Below are positions 22,001 to 31,485 of a DNA stretch of 64,000 nt, piece by piece. A model generated the notes under the pieces. It was not told where the DNA came from and ran no database searches. It saw nothing but the letters and a program-made list of their open reading frames with translations. This DNA is from Lepisosteus oculatus (lineage: Eukaryota > Chordata > Actinopteri > Semionotiformes > Lepisosteidae): the NCBI RefSeq assembly GCF_040954835.1, contig NC_090709.1:43780490-43844489 (forward strand). Direction: 5' to 3'. Position 1 is the first letter of the stretch; each line of letters begins with the position of its first letter. A program made the position numbers and the translations under genes.

Positions 22001-25000
22001 GCAAACCAGCTACAGGTAGCTCCGGGTGGTAAAGTTCTGCAATGCTGTGAGTTTGTTAATGGCCTGGAAGCATGTGTGGTACAATGCAGGGAGTGTTTGG
22101 TGTGGAGGGTGGAAACTCGGATTAAGGAAGACACGTTGCCATGGAAACCAAACCAGACTTGAATAGGTGAATGAACTGCAGCTGTAGAAGTGGTTTAAAA
22201 GGGGGGGAACATCCAGCAAGAACATAGTGTGGCTGTGGCTGCAGTAGTGAAAGGACAAATGTGGAGGCTCTGCTGTGGGAGAGCCGGGCTGAAGCTTGAC
22301 AGTAGCGGCTGTGAGCTGCTGTGAGCCGCTACTAGTCGGGAAGATGTTAGAAGAGTGTGCCGCCATGTCTAGTATGAGTGAATAAAGAATGATTCGCTGA
22401 TGAATTAACCTTGTGAGGGGGTGGAGACGAATGACAATTCCAGCGGGGATTGTGAGAGGAATAGCCTCCGGGGAAAAGAGTGAAAACGTCAGTCTGTGAG
22501 GAGACTGACAGAAGAAACTGAGCTTTATGAGATCATAGAAAAGATTTAAAGGGACAGCATCCTGCTAGTGTGTGAGAGAAGGGCTGTCGTGTCCACTGAA
22601 TGTGTGAGTTGTGAGTTAGTGTGTGTGGATCAGAGAGGGCTGTGTGGTAAAGGGACCATCCCCCTGGCAATACATTGTTATCGGGGAAGCAAGTGGGGTC
22701 TATCTAGTTGCACCCTCTGGGAGATAGTGCGGTGGTGGCTGGGCACAATGAAGTGAGCTAGCAGCTACGTAGGTGTAACACAGTGGTGCGCTGGCAGCTG
22801 TGAGTTCATTACCTAAAGGTGTGAGAGTGAGAAACCAGAGAGGTTGTGAGTGTGTGTTAGAGAGGGACAGTGTGTTGGGTCTCGGCACAGTGTGTAGTGC
22901 CGAATAGACTCTGTGATGTAGGTAGTGTGAGCTTGTGTGAGCCACCGGGTTGTAACTCAACCTGGTGGCGTCAGGGGAGGACATCATGGCTGGAGGTGGA
23001 CCTGGGAATCTGAGGCACCTGTTGAGTGTGAAACAGTGACCTAATGGAGTAGAAGCATGAGGCTCTGTGTTGGGGTCTGGAAGCAGGAGGTTCCTAGAAG
23101 TGAGGAGAAATGGATGAACTGGAGACTCTGAAGTCAAAGGGCCCAGATGTAATGGATTATGGATTTATGTATCCTGCTACCTCAATGATGTGGTTAGTGT
23201 GATTGCCACCCTCAGTGGAAAGTGTGTGTATGATAAAGAAAAGAAACCCCAAAGAGCTTATAAAGGAGTGTGACAGGGAGAATGAGAGCCTGATCATGCC
23301 CAATGTGGTGTTAACTACCCCCATGGCACCACACAGGTTACAAACAAGAGGAGGACATCCAGCTTCTGTAGTAGATAGCAGATCATTGATCTGAGAATCT
23401 CATCCAGCTGGATAGCTTGTGCCACACTCTCACTGCTCTTTGTGTAAAGATGCGCCTTCTGCTCTCAGTTTTAATGCACTTGTTTCCATTTGTGTCTGGT
23501 TGGTGGTTTAGTGTTCATTTTGAGGAAATCCACTGGGTTGCATGTGTCAGAGTTTGTGAGGATTGTGAATAGCAAAAATTAGTAGTCTAGTCTAAATTCA
23601 AGACTAGCTTCTATTACTCATTTGTTTTCTCGTGTTTTTCTAAGAAATGAATGAACAGTTTCAGCACTGCTTGAAAGAGTACATCAACCACATTGTCCAG
23701 GTCCTGCAGACAATACAGTCAACTGTGACAGGAAAGACACTGGCAGAGATTTTCAAGGTAAGACATTATTCATTGAACCAATCAACAGCCATCAATACAC
23801 CACTAGGGTAAAACACATCAAAGATCATGTTAAAAAGTTAAAAACCAGTACAGTGCAGTAAAGCCCTATGGACTACAAGCCATACAGTGGATACAGTGTG
23901 ATATGAACTGTTAGTTGTTTTGATGTGTTGTCTGTCAATTATTGAGAATGAATTCAGAAACCTTATTCATTTATTACAAAAAGTACAATAAATTTCTCTT
24001 GGTGCAGCTATTGACATAAATTCCAATAACACAAAAGGAATATCTATATATATATATTTAATGGCACATTCTACTGATATTTTCTGTAAATAAACACAGT
24101 ATTAATTTTACATTTTATTACTTAACTGTGTGTATCGTTAAATTGTACATATCACTTTTTATCTGTAGATTTTGTTTTTGCACTACAAATGAAGATATAC
24201 AGCTGATCACAGAGGAGGGATGAGAGAAGTGTCCTTGTTTGTAAGAGTTATGGCCTGGGGGAAGAAGCTGTGTAGGTGTCAGTCCCAATTTGACAGAACT
24301 GGGGCTAACTAGCACCTGCATAGCCTGTGATGGAAACTGTGAAGCTGTGACCCCACACTACACAATGAAACCACACTGAACTTGTTCTTGTCTTCACAGG
24401 AAGTGGCACATGTGATTCTCACAAGCACATACAGAATTTCCTCTCCTGCAGAGGTGTGTCCCTCTCTTCCCTGCTGACCCAGAAAACCTTTTCAACTGTT
24501 CTTTGTTCCTGTCTTCAGTCTCTGTATTCTGGTCTTTCTGTAAGACCAGAATACAGAGACTCAGTTCCTTCAGCCTGTCAGGATAGATCATTACTTGAAA
24601 TGTGTGTTTCATTCCAGAACATCTCTATCAATGTCAGTTAAATCGGTAACTCCTTTGCTTCCTCCTCCAGCTAATCCATGCCCTCAACAAGCTCACTCTC
24701 CAGCATGTGAAGCAGGAGTTCACCATCTTTCTGAATGAGCAGGTAACAGTGTGTGAAAGTGTGTGACAATGTTAGTATAAAGGTGTCAGAGAGTGTGTGT
24801 GTGTTTGAACTCCTGGGCTTGTTGACCTTGCTCCCCCTTTCTTCAGAGAATGATCATGCACAACACCACACAGGGGATGAGGAGGACTGTGGAGCTGAAA
24901 GAGGCTGAGCTGAAGGCCCGTGTGCAGGGTGAAGTCAGTCAGCAGGATTTCCAGAAACTCTTGGAGATCCTGGGCTCTGAGCGTGAGACATTCCTGAAAG

Positions 25001-28000
25001 AATATACTCTCCTCATCATCACGAGGGAGAAGCGGGAATTTGCCAACTTTCTGAATGAGCAGGTGAGTGTGTGTGTGAGAGTGTGTGTGTGCGTGTAAGA
25101 AACTGGGGGGGTGTGAGACTGTGTGTGTGCATGTAAGAAACTGGAGGGGGGAGGGTGAGAAACAAGGAGGGTGTGGAAGACTGAGTGACATCGGTTTAGA
25201 CAGTGACGATGCGCAGGAAAGGTTTTCTGTTTGCACCTAAGACCGCTGTCTTTCTGCAACTAAAGCCTGTATTCAACTAGAGATAAATGGCATCTTCCTG
25301 TCCTGTTTTGTTTATGCTTGAAAGACTTCTGACACTGTCTTTTCCCTGTATATTTTTTTGATATGTTAAAGTCTAGCCTACTTTTAATGTATAATAAGGA
25401 AAGTGTAACTTCAGTTAAGTGAGCATATCTTACTGAGTGCTAGGAGAAACCCATTCTCTGTGATATGCTCCCCTTCGGCTTATTGAATTAAAGATCTCTG
25501 TTTGACAATCTTCTGACAATCTTGTCTGGAAAGCTGAGTGAAGACTGAGTTTTTTTCTTCGAGGGTTTGTGAATGAGAAACAAGGAAGGTTTGTGTGTGA
25601 GAGTGAGAAACATGGAGGGTCTGTGAGTGATGAAGAAGAAGGGTATGAGAGTGAGAAACGAGGAAACAAGGAGGGCGTGAGAGTGTGTGAGAAAGAAACA
25701 ATGAGGGTGTGAGAGTGTGTGAGAGAAACAAGGAGGGCATGAAAGTGTGTGAGAGAAACAAGGAGGGTGTGAGAGTGTGTGAGAGAAACAAGGAGAGCGT
25801 GTGAGTTGTGTGAGAGAGCCTGAGGAACAGTGAGTCCGTCTCCCAATAATGCTCCAGCCGCCTACAGTATATGTCAATATTATATAATATGTCTTTGTTG
25901 TAAATGTCTGTAACATGTCTGTAGATTTTATTTTACTTCTATTTTTTGTTTTGTTCTATGTTAATTTTATTATTTTTATTTGCTTTGGCAACACTGATTG
26001 TACCCATCGGTCATGCTAATAAAGCACCTTGAATTTAATTGAATTGTGTGTGAGAGAAACAAGGGGGGTGTGAGAGTGTATGAGAGAAACAAGGAGAGCA
26101 TGTGAGTGTGTGAAACAAGGAGGGTGTGAGACTATGTAAGAGAAACAAGGAGAGCGTGTGAGTGTGTGAAACAAGGAGAGCGTGTGAGTGTGTGAAACAA
26201 GGAGAGCGTGTGAGTGTGAAACAAGGAAGGTGTGAGAGTATGTGAGAGAAACAAGGAGAGCATGTGAGTGTGTGAAACAAGGAGGGTTGAGAGGCTGTGT
26301 GCGAGAGAAACAAGGAGGGTGTGGGACTGATGAAGAAGGGTGTGAGTATGAAACAAGAAGTGTGTGTGTGTTCTACTTATAATCCTTCTGTTTTCTTTTT
26401 TTGAAGTATATTATTCGGAGACGAAATACTACAATGAAGGGCAAATACATATAAAATTACAAAATACATAATATTACAAAACAACATCAAATGTATTAAC
26501 TAAACAGCAAAGACAGCCAGCACATTATAAACGTTACATTAGGGGTCACAGAAAATAATTAGGTTCCATGCAACAAGATTTGTGTAAACTAGTTTTCCAA
26601 GAGCATTTTTAGATTGCAGGCAGAAGACAGGGTACTCCCAGCATTGGAAGCCAGTTTATCTACCAGCATGTCTTTGGAGTTTGGGAGGAAACAGGAGCAC
26701 CTAGAGAAAACCCACATGAACATGCAAACTCCACCCAGATAGAGCCCCAGGACCAGAACTGATATGAAGGCACCAGCGGCGCGAGACAGCGATACTAACC
26801 ATGGGTCCCCTCATCTTTCTGAAGATTTGATATTTTCACACTCCTGCTTTCAAGCTGTTGTGCAGCAATGTCCTCTCTGTGTTTCTCTTTCCCCTAATGT
26901 TTTCATTACAGTTCAAGTCCTGTGACTGCTAGAGGTATTTCAAGAACCTTCTGGTTCTGACCTACAGCATACAGCAACAGAATTATCAGTTATGATCAGT
27001 AAGAATTTCTTTATTTTCCATTATTGTTACTACAAAGCAATCCTACTTCTTGTCTGTCACAATATCAGGGAGCAGGGTGTCACAGGGAAGGCAGGAGGGG
27101 TGCCCAAGTTAGTTATTTTAAAACAGAACAATGGCTCGGCCACAATAGCACTTAGGTGCAAAAGTGATGATTTATTAGGACAGTGCTCCCCACAAACGAA
27201 CAAACAATTATATATAGTGGAAAAGTAAAGAAATGAAACAAATATACACAAAAAATAATAAACCCTTCCTCTGATAATTACAAACCAGGAGTCCCAACAC
27301 ACTTAGGCCCTATCAGCTCTCTCACACAGCTAAGTACAAATAAACAGAAAATATAATGTTAGCCCTTCAGAGTTTGTGTTTGTGTCTGATTTACTACAGA
27401 TAACAGGAAACCGATTTTAAAATAAATTCTGGTAATGTTTTGCGTGTATGAAATGGGAAACTGCCAGCCAAGCCACGAGGGTGCACCCTCATGAGCTAGC
27501 TAACTGACAGGAAAGTGGATGCACAACAAATGTAACTTGTGGGATAATGTGTGTCGTGTACTGTACCATCCGTAAAACCACACAGGGTTTTAAAAGGACC
27601 TAAGATTTGAAAAGGTTCTGCTTGAAGTCAGATCTTACTCTCTGACTTCTCTCAGATCTTAGTCTCTGCGCTCTATGTGTCTTAGATACTGAGACAACCT
27701 GACTTCCAGAAAACCATTTACTCCTCTGAAAGCTCCAGTAGAGTTTATGGCTCGCTCCCAAACCTCAAGAAAGAAACATTACCCAAAAATGTTCTCGGAC
27801 ATCCCTACAATGGTTCACCTTGCAGACAATATTGCGAGGAACTGAGGATCCTTTGATATGTTAAAGTCTTGCAAGGAGGGTGTGTGAGTGTGTTAGAGTG
27901 AGAAACATTGAGGGTGTGTGAGAGGGAGAAACATGGAGGGTGTGAGAGTGTGAGAAACAAGGAGGGTGTGAGAGTGATAAAGAAGGGTATGAGTGTGAAA

Positions 28001-30665
28001 CAAGGAGTGTGTATGAGAAATGAGGAGGGTGTGAGTGTGTGAAACAAGGAGGGTGTGTGAGAGTGAGAGTGTGAAAGAAACAAGAAGGGTATGTGAGGGT
28101 GAGAGAAACAAGAAGGGTGTATGTGTGAAATGAGGAGTTAGTTTGTGTGATTGAGGGTGTGAGAGTGTGTAAGAGAAACAAGGAGGGTGTGTTAGTGTGT
28201 GAAACATGGAGGCTGTGAAAGTGTGACAAACAAGGAGGGTATGAGAGAGTGTTTGTAAGTCACATTGTCTGTGTATTTTACTGGATGCCACTGGGATGTC
28301 TTCTGCTTGTTTCTGGGGTATCTTTGGGTGGGCTTCATTTTGTTTCTGGGGAGTCCTGAGCAGTGCAGAGGGTGTAGTGTGATGCCCTCCACTCTAAAGT
28401 GACTTTGCACTGTTTCCTCAGAGAAGGTTCATGCCCGACCCCACACAGGGGATGAGGAGGACTGTAGAACAGAAGGAGGTAGAGCTGCTGTCCCATGTGC
28501 AGGATGAAGTCAGTCAGCAGGATTTCCAGGAGCTCTCAGAGATCCTGGACTCTCAGCGTGAGACATTCCTGAAGGAATACACTCTCCTCATCATCAAGAG
28601 GGCGATGCAGGAATTCACAAACTTTCTGCATGAGCAGGTGAGGGTGTATGTGAGAGTGCATGTGTATGAAAGAGAGTGTGAGAGTGAGAAACTGAGAGGA
28701 AGTGAGAGAGTGTGTGTATGTAGCCCGGGAAAGAACACACCGTACTACAATAAACTTAAATGGGGATTCTTTTTATTCTGGATCTGCATGAAATCATAAA
28801 AACTAGTGGTTGTATTATTTTCTGTTACAGAACTTAGATTGGATATAGTATAACCTTTAACTCGAAAGCTTTACATAGATATACATGGAGATATACACAC
28901 ACCAGGATGCACAAAGTGCTACTAAAATAACAAAGACGAAAGAAAAAAATACGGTAGTGGCAATTTCCCTAAGGAAAGAAATACTCCACATTAGTCTGAA
29001 TGCCACATTCTTCATTGGTCCCATTACATCACAGAAATATAAAAAAACTAGACTACTCACCCTTTTATCTCGTCTAATCCAAGACGCACAGAATATCACA
29101 GTCTTCTTTTAACACGCTCTGAACAATTTAAACAGAATAAGATCATTCTCAAAGAACAAAACAAATCATTTCCTCCACAAACGATGGTTAAAGAAATGCA
29201 AACTAACAAAAATGTATGACCATTTACCGTTACGGACATTATTCCCGCTAACCCACTCACACAGCACTGGAACCTCATGGGAGTCGGGATCACTACATCC
29301 CTAAACATCCACCAATTTTGTCTAACTAATATATCACCCTCCTCTCATATATCAACAATATACATTTCATTTTTGATAGCTACACCATCAACTAAATTCT
29401 GAACATTAACCTCTGCATTCACATCACACTGAACCACACACCAAGCTCAACTTTACGATGTACACTTCCACAATTACTGGCGCACTGACGTCACTCATAC
29501 GTGCATGTCTTAAAGCGACAGCTACCGATTTCAGTGTCAGGTTTCAAATATCCACTCCATAGTGTGATTCCCTCTGCTCTAAAATGACCTTGCACTCTGT
29601 TTCCTCAGAGAAGTATCATGCCCGACCCCACACAGGGGATGAGGAGGACTGTAGAACAGAAGGAGGTAGAGCTGCTGTCCCATGTGCAGGGTGAAGTCAG
29701 TCAGCAGGACTTCCAGGAGCTCTCAGAGATCCTGGGCTCTCAGCGTCAGAGGTTTCTGAAGGAATTCATTCTCCTGCAGGCGCAGCAGGAATTTGATGGC
29801 TTTCTGCATAAGCAGGTAAATATATGATTGTGTGGGAATATTTTGAGTTTATAGATGTGTGTGGGAGTTCACAGGCTTAATTGGGGTACCTCGTGCTTCA
29901 TTCTGGGGTGTCCTGATGGACACTCCTTGTTTCTTTGTGTACATTTGCATTCTCCTGCAGGCGCAGCAGGAATTTGATGGCTTTCTGCATAAGCAGGTAA
30001 ATATATGATTGTGTGGGAATATTTTGAGTTTATAGATCTGTGTGGGAGTTCACAGGCTTAATTGGGGTACCTCGTGCTTCATTCTGGGGTGTCCTGATGG
30101 ACACTCCTTGTTTCTTTGTGTACATTTGCATTCTGTTAGGACACCCAGAGCCACCAGAGCATAGGCTCTTGTGTCCAGGGTGTTCTGGAGTAGTCTTCTG
30201 CTTGTTTCTGGGGTGTACTGGAATGTTCAAAAGATATATGGAGCTATCCTTTACTTACTGTACTTACCCTTCAATGTTTTGTAGAGCAATAACATGCTGA
30301 AACGTCCAAAGAAGATGAGAGAGATGTTGGAGGTAAAGAAGACAGAACTGCTGGACTATGTAAAGGACAAAGTCAGCCAGCGGGAGTTTGAGGAGCTCTG
30401 CGAGTACACAGCCACTAAGAGTGAGAAGTTCCTGCAGATCTATCAGATCAAGTTTGGCCTGACTGTGGGCTGTGTGGTGACCATACCTGTGCTGACCGTG
30501 GCTGGGGGTGTGGCTGGAGGCGTGGCTGGGGCCTTCTTGGTCGGGGGCGCTATAACTGTGCAGGCTGGGATCGCCACAGGAACTATAGTCGGCACTACGG
30601 CCAGTGTATGGGTGGGTAGAGCAGCGTCAGCCGTCTACGAGCGGATCAAGAGGAACAGGCCATAA
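15596..30665 (+). CDS. RNF112-like RING finger / GBP-type GTPase gene
   Basis: Coding exons by eye: 15596-15639, 15793-16063, 16409-16603, 16739-16861, 17308-17412, 17508-17558, 18149-18205, 18564-18650, 21788-21911, 23645-23757, 24400-24453, 24671-24742, 24847-25062, 28422-28637, 29609-29815, optional 29961-29996, 30285-30665. All phases agree, giving about 770-783 residues with stop TAA. Domain order: short N-terminus, C3HC4 RING, dynamin-like GTPase of the GBP/atlastin family, helical region with three repeated segments, then a glycine-rich hydrophobic C-terminus. This is the plan of RNF112 (neurolastin), a membrane-bound E3 ligase and GTPase, though human RNF112 is shorter (about 630 residues) and lacks the repeated exons. 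Fish carry several RNF112-like genes, so orthology is uncertain. The protein probably ubiquitinates targets at an internal membrane; the substrate is unknown. All introns are GT-AG except the one after 16861. Confidence 0.85.
16310..16395 (+). repeat. interspersed repeat scrap
   Basis: CTCCACACTTCCACTACCCT, TGTGTAAAGTTAAATGCC and TCTCAGTTCTAAATG match, with changes, 17100-17230 and 23335-23500. The family was not recognised. Confidence 0.5.
16409..18650 (+). CDS. GTPase exons of the RNF112-like gene
   Basis: Six exons encode the G domain. G1 P-loop GERRKGKS followed by FLLNYLLR (16409-16603); switch region with TETMTKGVFIWS (16739-16861); G3 DTEGS (17308-17412); IFNVHADVKKTDLEYLE (17508-17558); LLYLVAQKGEGAFNLKHFQ (18149-18205); and the G4 RD motif in GFDFLVRDW (18564-18650). 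All key residues of the GBP/atlastin family are present, so GTP binding is expected. The intron after 16861 begins GC (AAG/GCAAGG), a known minor donor class. Confidence 0.88.
17100..17230 (+). repeat. interspersed repeat, same family as 23335-23500
   Basis: Shares AAGAGGAGGTCATTC-like, GGCAGCTTGTTCCACACTCT and CTTTGTGTAAAG blocks with 23335-23500. It lies in the intron just before the G3 exon. Unclassified, possibly a LINE 3' fragment. Confidence 0.5.
18970..19045 (+). other. tRNA-like sequence in the left foldback arm
   Basis: An A-box-like TAGCCAACTGGTCTAGG is followed after 30 nt by a B-box-like GTGTTCAAATCC, with an ACTAACAAC loop between. The acceptor stem does not close, so this is a tRNA-derived fragment rather than a gene. 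An inverted copy is at 20455-20530. Confidence 0.45.
20455..20530 (-). other. tRNA-like sequence in the right foldback arm
   Basis: Reads on the minus strand as GTAGCCTACTGGTCTAGGTG, then CTAACAATGCACAGG and a decayed B box (TGTGTTCAACTTC). It is the mirror partner of 18970-19045. Confidence 0.45.
21788..24742 (+). CDS. linker and helical exons of the RNF112-like gene
   Basis: Exons 21788-21911 (RLEESGTNKQVLRILREKSP..., FMPFPGDRLLWSQQ), 23645-23757 (EMNEQFQHCLKEYINHIVQV...), 24400-24453 (EVAHVILTSTYRISSPAE) and 24671-24742 (LIHALNKLTLQHVKQEFTIF...). They correspond to the end of the G domain and the start of the middle helical region. Phases 0-1, 1-0, 0-0 and 0-0 fit the flanking exons. Confidence 0.8.
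21912..23644. other. intron, no gene seen
   Basis: Contains the interspersed repeat at 23335-23500 and several GTGTGAG-rich stretches. Short frames on either strand show no motif. Confidence 0.5.
23335..23500 (+). repeat. interspersed repeat, unclassified
   Basis: CTCATCCAGCTGGATAGCTT, CCACACTCTCACTGCTCTTT, GTGTAAAGATGCGCCTTC and TCTCAGTTTTAATGCACTTG. It is the longest of three related copies in the introns of this gene (others at 16310 and 17100). Confidence 0.5.
24847..29815 (+). CDS. three tandemly duplicated helical exons of the RNF112-like gene
   Basis: Exons 24847-25062 and 28422-28637 (216 nt each) and 29609-29815 (207 nt) encode about 70-residue copies: R-(M/R/S)-(I/F)-M, TQGMRRTVE, KEAELKARVQGEVSQQDFQ-like, LSEILGSQRETFLKEY-like, then EFTNFLHEQ-like. 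Each is phase 0 at both ends, so adding or skipping one keeps the frame. Exons 2 and 3 are closest (near identical over their first 50 codons), so the last duplication was recent. The preceding exon 24671-24742 ends in the same way (EFTIFLNEQ), so it may be the tail of an older copy. The segments look like amphipathic helices. Confidence 0.85.
25204..25557 (+). mobile_element. LTR-like dispersed repeat (second copy at 56443)
   Basis: Shares GGAAAGGTTTTCTGTT, CACCTAAGACC, TTTGATATGTTAAAGT, GTGATATGCTCCCCTTC and AAGATCTCTGTT with 56443-56807. It has a TG start, a late ATTAAA signal and about 360 bp, which suggests a solo LTR, but no clear CA end or target duplication is seen. Lies in an intron. 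An old fossil. Confidence 0.5.
25560..25830 (-). repeat. intronic minisatellite
   Basis: About seven units of roughly 30-40 bp of the type GTGTGAGAGAAACAAGGAGG. The family returns at 26040-26370 and 27870-28260. Its open frames on the minus strand (Ser/His/Pro/Phe-rich) are products of the repeat and not genes. Confidence 0.8.
25850..26045 (+). mobile_element. possible LINE 3' tail
   Basis: The end GCTAATAAAGCACCTTGAAT followed by TTAATTGAATTG has the look of fish LINE 3' ends that stop in short TTGAA-type repeats. No coding part is present. The 28 bp before it (CCTGAGGAACAGTGAGTCCG...) equals the unit of the large minisatellite at 39840-42625. Confidence 0.35.
26040..26370 (-). repeat. intronic minisatellite, second block
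   Basis: About ten units of GTGTGTGAAACAAGGAGAGC and GTGTGAGAGAAACAAGGAGG types, the same family as 25560-25830. No coding content. Confidence 0.8.
26640..26815 (-). mobile_element. L2-like / tRNA-SINE type repeat fragment
   Basis: Blocks CATGTCTTTGGAGTTTGGGA, GAGGAAAC(A)GGAGCACC, AACCCACATGAACATGCAAA, CTCCACCCAGATAGAGCCCC and a tRNA-like end (GGCGCGAGACAGCGATACTA) match the widespread fish L2-tailed SINE/LINE consensus as I remember it, in reverse orientation. Truncated and diverged. Confidence 0.55.
26816..27869. other. intron, no gene seen
   Basis: AT-rich in the middle (27180-27270). I found no clear exon of the host gene between 25063 and 28421 and no reading frame with motifs. Confidence 0.45.
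27870..28260 (-). repeat. intronic minisatellite, third block
   Basis: Same GTGTGAGAAACAAGGAGGGT family, about eleven units with variants containing TGATAAAGAAGGGTATGAG. Ends about 160 bp before the second duplicated exon. Confidence 0.78.
28719..29520 (-). mobile_element. candidate solo LTR in an intron
   Basis: On the minus strand an 802-bp unit begins TGTCGCTTTAAGACATGCAC and ends GAAAGAACACACC-type complement with CCCGGGCTACA, the TG...CA form of an LTR. An AATAAA signal lies about 60 bp before its end. No internal region or target duplication is seen. Inferred from ends and signal only. Confidence 0.45.
29768..30130 (+). repeat. 181-bp tandem duplication across an exon end
   Basis: 29768-29948 is repeated almost base for base at 29949-30130. 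The unit holds the last 36 coding nt of the third duplicated exon, preceded by CATTCTCCTGCAG, the donor GTAAATATA and about 130 bp of intron. Only about one base differs (AGATGTGTG against AGATCTGTG), so the event is very recent. Confidence 0.92.
29961..29996 (+). CDS. 36-nt micro-exon made by the duplication (optional)
   Basis: In the second copy the former coding bases TTCTCCTGCAG look like a good acceptor. The following 36 nt (AQQEFDGFLHKQ) end at the original donor GTAAATA. Phase is 0-0, so including it adds 12 residues without changing frame, and skipping it is equally neutral. Whether it is spliced in cannot be seen from sequence. Confidence 0.45.
30285..30665 (+). CDS. last coding exon: helical end and hydrophobic hairpin
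   Basis: Starts after TTTTGTAG and reads SNNMLKRPKKMREMLEVKKTE..., with a decayed version of the repeated segment (DKVSQREFEELCEYTATKSEKFLQIY), then a glycine/valine/alanine-rich hydrophobic stretch (about residues 60-110 of the exon; VGCVVTIPVLTVAGG...) and a basic end RIKRNRP. This fits the membrane-inserting C-terminus of RNF112 and related large GTPases. The stop is at 30663-30665. Confidence 0.85.
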   Translation, partial: SNNMLKRPKKMREMLEVKKTELLDYVKDKVSQREFEELCEYTATKSEKFLQIYQIKFGLTVGCVVTIPVLTVAGGVAGGVAGAFLVGGAITVQAGIATGTIVGTTASVWVGRAASAVYERIKRNRP

Positions 30666-31350
30666 CAGTGATACCTATCCTCTCAAACACTGAGCCACGG
30701 CTGGTGAGAGAGGCACTGCACTCTTTATCTTCAGGTGTCCTGTCTTGACTATGGCCACAGCTACAGGGTGCACCAGTGCAGACAAGGGAACCACTGTGCA
30801 CTGTGCAGATGGGTGAACGCCAGGGGGTGCTACAGCATCTGGCAGAGTTTTCAGTAATGAGGAAATATCCACCAGTAGCCATTCCTGGTGCTGACTCTCT
30901 GTCCACAGTGTCCACAGAGCCCAACATTCCCCTACAGAGCTGGATTCACACCCTGTACATTGGCCTTCCTGCATGGGGGGGTGGGTAGGAATCCTCTGGA
31001 TTTCTCTCCCGCATTCAAGAGCCAAGTCTGCTTCGCCTCTTACAGAGACTCAAAACCAGAAAAAGCCCTTAAACATTTTTCTTACTCACTGGTGCAGAGT
31101 AACTCCTCAGGTCTACAGTCTTAATTAGTGCAGGTTAGCTCTTCTCAGGTCTACAGCTAATAGGAACTATGAGCCTGCCCGACTGGTCTTTGAACTCTAG
31201 TGCAGAGAGGACTCCTTATGTACTTTGTGTCAAGCTGATTTTGACTTTCAGAGATTAAAGTCATATTACATATCCCGGTCGTCTGTGTTATTTCAATCTG
31301 ATTCTATGTCAAAAAATAAATTTCCCATCAACTTTGAAATATCTCTGTTG
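30666..31350 (+). other. 3' untranslated region of the RNF112-like gene
   Basis: No coding sense after the stop. Poly(A) signal candidates are ATTAAA at 31254-31259 and AATAAA at 31315-31320, just before the LTR of the next element. Which is used is unknown. Confidence 0.55.
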
Positions 31351-31485
31351 TGTATCTTAATAAAGAGCCGTTCTTATATTATTTTAACTATTTTATTAAC
31401 TACACAGATCACGCCCTTACACCATATATTCCCGCCTTCTACTCTCTCGTTCTGTTGTCTCGCAATGTCTACTCACTAAACTACA
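31351..31485 (-). repeat. 3' LTR of the short-LTR Gypsy element
   Basis: About 135 bp, TGTATCTTAATAAAGAGCC... on the plus strand to ...AAACTACA. Pairs with 35941-36071 with about ten substitutions and a 4-bp length difference. Confidence 0.8.

Noticed and set aside
22010-23137. Minus-strand frames of 118 and 145 codons within the large intron
   Set aside because: Low-complexity Ser/Pro/His/Thr composition with no recognisable domain or splice support; likely chance.
25430-28300. Ser/His/Pro/Phe-rich minus-strand frames in the introns
   Set aside because: These are translations of the GTGTGAGAGAAACAAGGAGG minisatellite on the opposite strand, in introns of the RING-GTPase gene.
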